Origin: Eggerthellaceae bacterium
GTDB taxonomy: Bacteria > Actinomycetota > Coriobacteriia > Coriobacteriales > Eggerthellaceae
Reading direction: 5' to 3'
Length of the DNA stretch: 8,531 nucleotides
NCBI GenBank assembly: GCA_003452695.1
Contig: DMNP01000082.1
Location: 1-8,531, forward strand
Shown here: positions 7,013 through 8,531 of the stretch, one piece after another
How the letters are laid out: every line of letters starts with the position of its first letter
Position numbering within the stretch: position 1 is the stretch's first letter
Notes under the pieces: generated by a model
What the model was told of the DNA's origin: nothing
Database searches by the model: none
What the model saw: only the letters and a program-made list of their open reading frames with translations
Position numbers and translations under genes: made by a program

Positions 7013-7354
7013 GTGCACGAACTGGGCATCGTGTTTCATATGGTGGACCTGCTGGAAGACGCGGCCCGCGAACACGGCCTTTCGCGCATTGCGAAGGTAA
7101 CGATAAGCCTGGGCGAGGTGTCGGGCGTGGTCACCGACTTTTTCGAGGATGCTTGGCTGTGGGCATCGGGCAAAAGCGACTTGCTGCGCGATGCGGAACT
7201 GGAAATCTACCAAACCGAGGCCATAACCGTGTGCAACGCCTGCGGCAAAACATACCCCACCGTTGCCCACGGGCGCATCTGCCCCCATTGCCAAAGCCCC
7301 GACACCCAGCTGCTCTGCGGCAACGAAATGGAGATCTGCTCCATAGAAGGATGA
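7013..7354 (+). CDS. hypA: Hydrogenase maturation nickel metallochaperone HypA
   Basis: HypA binds nickel and, with HypB, delivers it to the large subunit of [NiFe]-hydrogenase in the cytoplasm; in some bacteria it also serves urease. The 113-residue product has the usual family length. It starts Met-His-Glu (residues 1-3), the N-terminal nickel ligand motif, and carries two CxxC pairs (C74/C77 and C90/C93) that form the structural zinc site. The start is a GTG; no other start would give the Met-His-Glu end. It lies 51 bases after the oxidoreductase gene on the same strand with no terminator seen between them, so co-transcription is likely. No hypB or hydrogenase subunit is in the window. The stop codon TGA is part of the left arm of a long palindrome. 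Confidence 0.95.
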   Translation: MHELGIVFHMVDLLEDAAREHGLSRIAKVTISLGEVSGVVTDFFEDAWLWASGKSDLLRDAELEIYQTEAITVCNACGKTYPTVAHGRICPHCQSPDTQLLCGNEMEICSIEG

Positions 7355-7381
7355 GTCGGGAGAACTGTTCTCCCGACTCAT
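7351..7381. terminator. Long palindrome between convergent genes, probable bidirectional terminator
   Basis: Fifteen-base arms pair perfectly around a single central T at 7366 (left arm ATGAGTCGGGAGAAC). As RNA this gives at least 12-13 bp with a very small loop. It overlaps the hypA stop codon (7352-7354) and ends two bases before the stop of the minus-strand DUF4418 gene (7384-7386), the place expected for a shared terminator. Neither side has a clear T-tract (ATTCC to the right; ATCCTTCT on the minus strand to the left), so it is not a classical intrinsic terminator. Confidence 0.65.
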
Positions 7382-7383
7382 TC

Positions 7384-7800
7384 CTAGCGTTTGCGGATGG
7401 CGAGCAGCCTGCGCACGAGGTCGACGCCGCCCACGACGGCAATGGCGATGCCCACGCACAGGGCGAACGGGCGCATAATGGTGTGGCAGCGCATGGTCGT
7501 CATCATGCAGAGGTCTATAAGGCCCCCCGGCACTGCGGCCACGAGCGCACCCACGAGCGCCGCGCACAGCGAAAGCCCGCGCCGTTCGCCTTCGTCGGTT
7601 TCGAATATCCGCACCACCGAAATGATGGCCAGCACCACGCCCATGCCCAACATGGCCCGCGATGCCCAGAAGCAGCTGCTCACGCTGCCATCGTCGTGCA
7701 CGCCGCACGGCCCTGCAAACGACAGCAGCCCCACGACAAGCAGCAAGCTGAGCAGCAGCAGAACAACACCCACGACAGGGGAAGCCTTCGGTTTTTCCAC
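7384..7800 (-). CDS. DUF4418-family membrane protein
   Basis: This is a small integral membrane protein of unknown function, 138 residues from the preferred start. Four hydrophobic segments are visible (about 9-28, 47-66, 73-93 and 111-128). The loop before the last segment carries MRCHTIMRP (103-111), which I recognise as a DUF4418 signature. Other cysteines lie at C32 and C43, facing C105 across the membrane segments, so metal or redox roles can be imagined but are not shown. I prefer the GTG at 7800: AAAGG lies seven bases upstream and the proposed promoter is at a normal distance. An in-frame ATG at 7839 would add 13 residues but has no ribosome binding site and lies only about nine bases after the -10 box. 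The gene converges on hypA and ends at the shared palindrome. Confidence 0.85.
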   Translation of the reverse strand: MEKPKASPVVGVVLLLLSLLLVVGLLSFAGPCGVHDDGSVSSCFWASRAMLGMGVVLAIISVVRIFETDEGERRGLSLCAALVGALVAAVPGGLIDLCMMTTMRCHTIMRPFALCVGIAIAVVGGVDLVRRLLAIRKR

Positions 7801-7807
7801 GTTCACG

Positions 7808-7812
7808 CCTTT
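7808..7812 (-). promoter_or_regulatory. Ribosome binding site deciding the DUF4418 start
   Basis: AAAGG on the minus strand lies seven bases before the GTG at 7800. It is only one base from another GTG at 7806 and lies downstream of the ATG at 7839, so it favours 7800. Confidence 0.5.
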
Positions 7813-7847
7813 CAGATTGCAGTTAGTTCCAGCGAACATTTCGTGCC

Positions 7848-7874
7848 ATTATACGTGAAAAGCGCTCTGGGCAA
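7848..7874 (-). promoter_or_regulatory. Candidate promoter of the DUF4418 gene
   Basis: On the minus strand a perfect TATAAT (7853-7848) follows TTGCCC (7874-7869) with a short 15-base spacer. Transcription would start near 7841, giving a leader of about 40 bases to the GTG at 7800. The -10 is strong; the -35 and spacing are poor. Confidence 0.45.
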
Positions 7875-7906
7875 CAGGGAAAGAGGGGCGTGCGAACCCC
7901 CGTTGT

Positions 7907-7940
7907 TACTGCCCGCGGCCCGCCCGGGCCGCGGGCAGTA
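7907..7940. repeat. GC-rich inverted repeat (15-bp stem, 4-base loop) in a divergent promoter region
   Basis: Left arm 7907-7921 (TACTGCCCGCGGCCC) pairs perfectly with 7926-7940 around the loop GCCC. Runs of C flank it (7897-7901 and 7941-7946). No T-tract follows on either strand, and no gene ends here: it lies between the divergent DUF4418 and gap promoters. It could be an operator, a terminator of an unseen short transcript, or a barrier between the two promoters. Confidence 0.85.
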
Positions 7941-7983
7941 CCCCCCAGTTGCCTTGTTATCCGCTGCCGCTCGAAGAAACGAC

Positions 7984-8010
7984 TTCAACGACGGCGTTTT
8001 AATCTATAAT
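7984..8010 (+). promoter_or_regulatory. Candidate promoter of gap
   Basis: A perfect TATAAT at 8005-8010 lies 40 bases before the gap start codon. The best -35 is TTCAAC (7984-7989) with a 15-base spacer, a weak match. A start near 8017 would give a leader of about 34 bases carrying the strong ribosome binding site AAGGAG (8038-8043). Confidence 0.5.
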
Positions 8011-8050
8011 CTGTATTCGCGTGAAGTAAACCTCGGGAAGGAGACCAGCC

Positions 8051-8531
8051 ATGGGCACCATCAAAGTCGGCATCAACGGATTCGGGCGCATCGCACGCGT
8101 TATCCTGCGAATTCTGCAGGAGCGCGAAACCGACGTAGAGGTCTGCGGTGTGAACATCCACAATGCAGACACCGCTCGCATGGCCTATCAGTTTGAATAC
8201 GACTCGGTGTTCGGCCGTTTTAACGGAGAAGTGAAGGCCGCCGAGAACGGCATCGTTATCGACGGCAAGTTCATCCGCGTGTTCTCGCAGGACGATCCGG
8301 CAGACATAGACTGGGCCAGCTGCGGGGCGGAATACGTTATCGAATCGACCGGCAAGTTCTGCACCCGCATGGGCTGCATGCGCCACTTCATCGGCGGCGC
8401 CAAGAAGGTAATCATCACCGCCCCGGCAAAGAGCGACGATGTTCCCATGTTCGTTATGGGCGTGAACCACGAGAACTACGACCCCGCCACCATGAACATC
8501 GTATCGAACGCCAGCTGCACCACCAACTGCC
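8051..8531 (+). CDS. gap: Type I glyceraldehyde-3-phosphate dehydrogenase, partial (3' end beyond window)
   Basis: This glycolytic enzyme oxidises glyceraldehyde-3-phosphate with phosphate and NAD(P)+ to 1,3-bisphosphoglycerate in the cytoplasm. The first 160 of roughly 335 residues are present. Residues 5-15 (KVGINGFGRIA) are the dinucleotide-binding loop, and ASCTTNC at 154-160 holds the catalytic cysteine C156, with the window ending one base after C160. The second beta strand ends GVNIHN (33-38), so the Asp that usually follows Asn in NAD-specific enzymes (VNDxx) is an Ile at position 36. This suggests altered cofactor preference. AAGGAG lies seven bases before the ATG. Confidence 0.95.
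   Translation, partial: MGTIKVGINGFGRIARVILRILQERETDVEVCGVNIHNADTARMAYQFEYDSVFGRFNGEVKAAENGIVIDGKFIRVFSQDDPADIDWASCGAEYVIESTGKFCTRMGCMRHFIGGAKKVIITAPAKSDDVPMFVMGVNHENYDPATMNIVSNASCTTNC

Noticed and set aside
5372..7708. Minus-strand open frame of 778 codons antisense to the oxidoreductase and hypA
   Set aside because: It overlaps two well-supported genes, spans their intergenic region and the palindrome, and has no domain signature.
6664..8196. Plus-strand open frame of 510 codons across hypA, DUF4418 and the start of gap
   Set aside because: It runs out of frame through three genes and two intergenic regions, with low-complexity composition. It is a high-GC artefact.

Overview
The window reads as chromosomal DNA from a high-GC bacterium. 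The most likely source is an anaerobic or gut-type actinomycete of the class Coriobacteriia (Eggerthellaceae-like). This rests on codon use, the actinobacterial-type rRNA methyltransferase, the CtpE-like P-type ATPase, a cysteine-rich flavin/iron-sulfur oxidoreductase beside a hydrogenase maturation gene, and a DUF4418 membrane protein. The lineage is inferred; no rRNA gene is present to fix it.

Layout from left to right. (1) Bases 1-772, minus strand: 5' part of a SpoU/TrmH-family RNA 2'-O-methyltransferase, cut by the window edge. (2) Bases 773-1177: a 405-base gap whose core (about 830-1106) is a degenerate tandem array of about 31 copies of a 9-base unit. A good minus-strand promoter for the methyltransferase overlaps its left edge. 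(3) Bases 1178-3625, minus strand: a complete 815-residue HAD-type P-type cation ATPase resembling mycobacterial CtpE. (4) Bases 3626-3988: a divergent intergenic region with the ATPase promoter, a tandemly duplicated 30/31-base element able to form hairpins, and a weak promoter for the next gene. (5) Bases 3989-6961, plus strand: a complete 990-residue FAD/NAD(P)/Fe-S oxidoreductase with a GltD-like core, followed 51 bases later by hypA (7013-7354), probably in one transcription unit. (6) A 31-base perfect palindrome at 7351-7381 lies between the convergent stop codons of hypA and a minus-strand DUF4418 membrane protein gene (7384-7800). (7) Bases 7801-8050: divergent promoters for the DUF4418 gene and for gap, separated by a 15-bp GC-rich hairpin. 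(8) Bases 8051-8531, plus strand: 5' part of a type I glyceraldehyde-3-phosphate dehydrogenase, cut by the right edge.

How the genes fit together: the oxidoreductase and hypA are the only pair that clearly looks co-transcribed. HypA delivers nickel to [NiFe]-hydrogenase (or urease), so the oxidoreductase may move electrons between NAD(P)H and ferredoxin-like partners in hydrogen or anaerobic energy metabolism; this is inference from adjacency. The other genes look like independent housekeeping or transport units. I see no CRISPR array, transposase, phage gene, tRNA or rRNA. The least explained element is the 9-base array at 830-1106. The most unusual protein is the multi-domain oxidoreductase.
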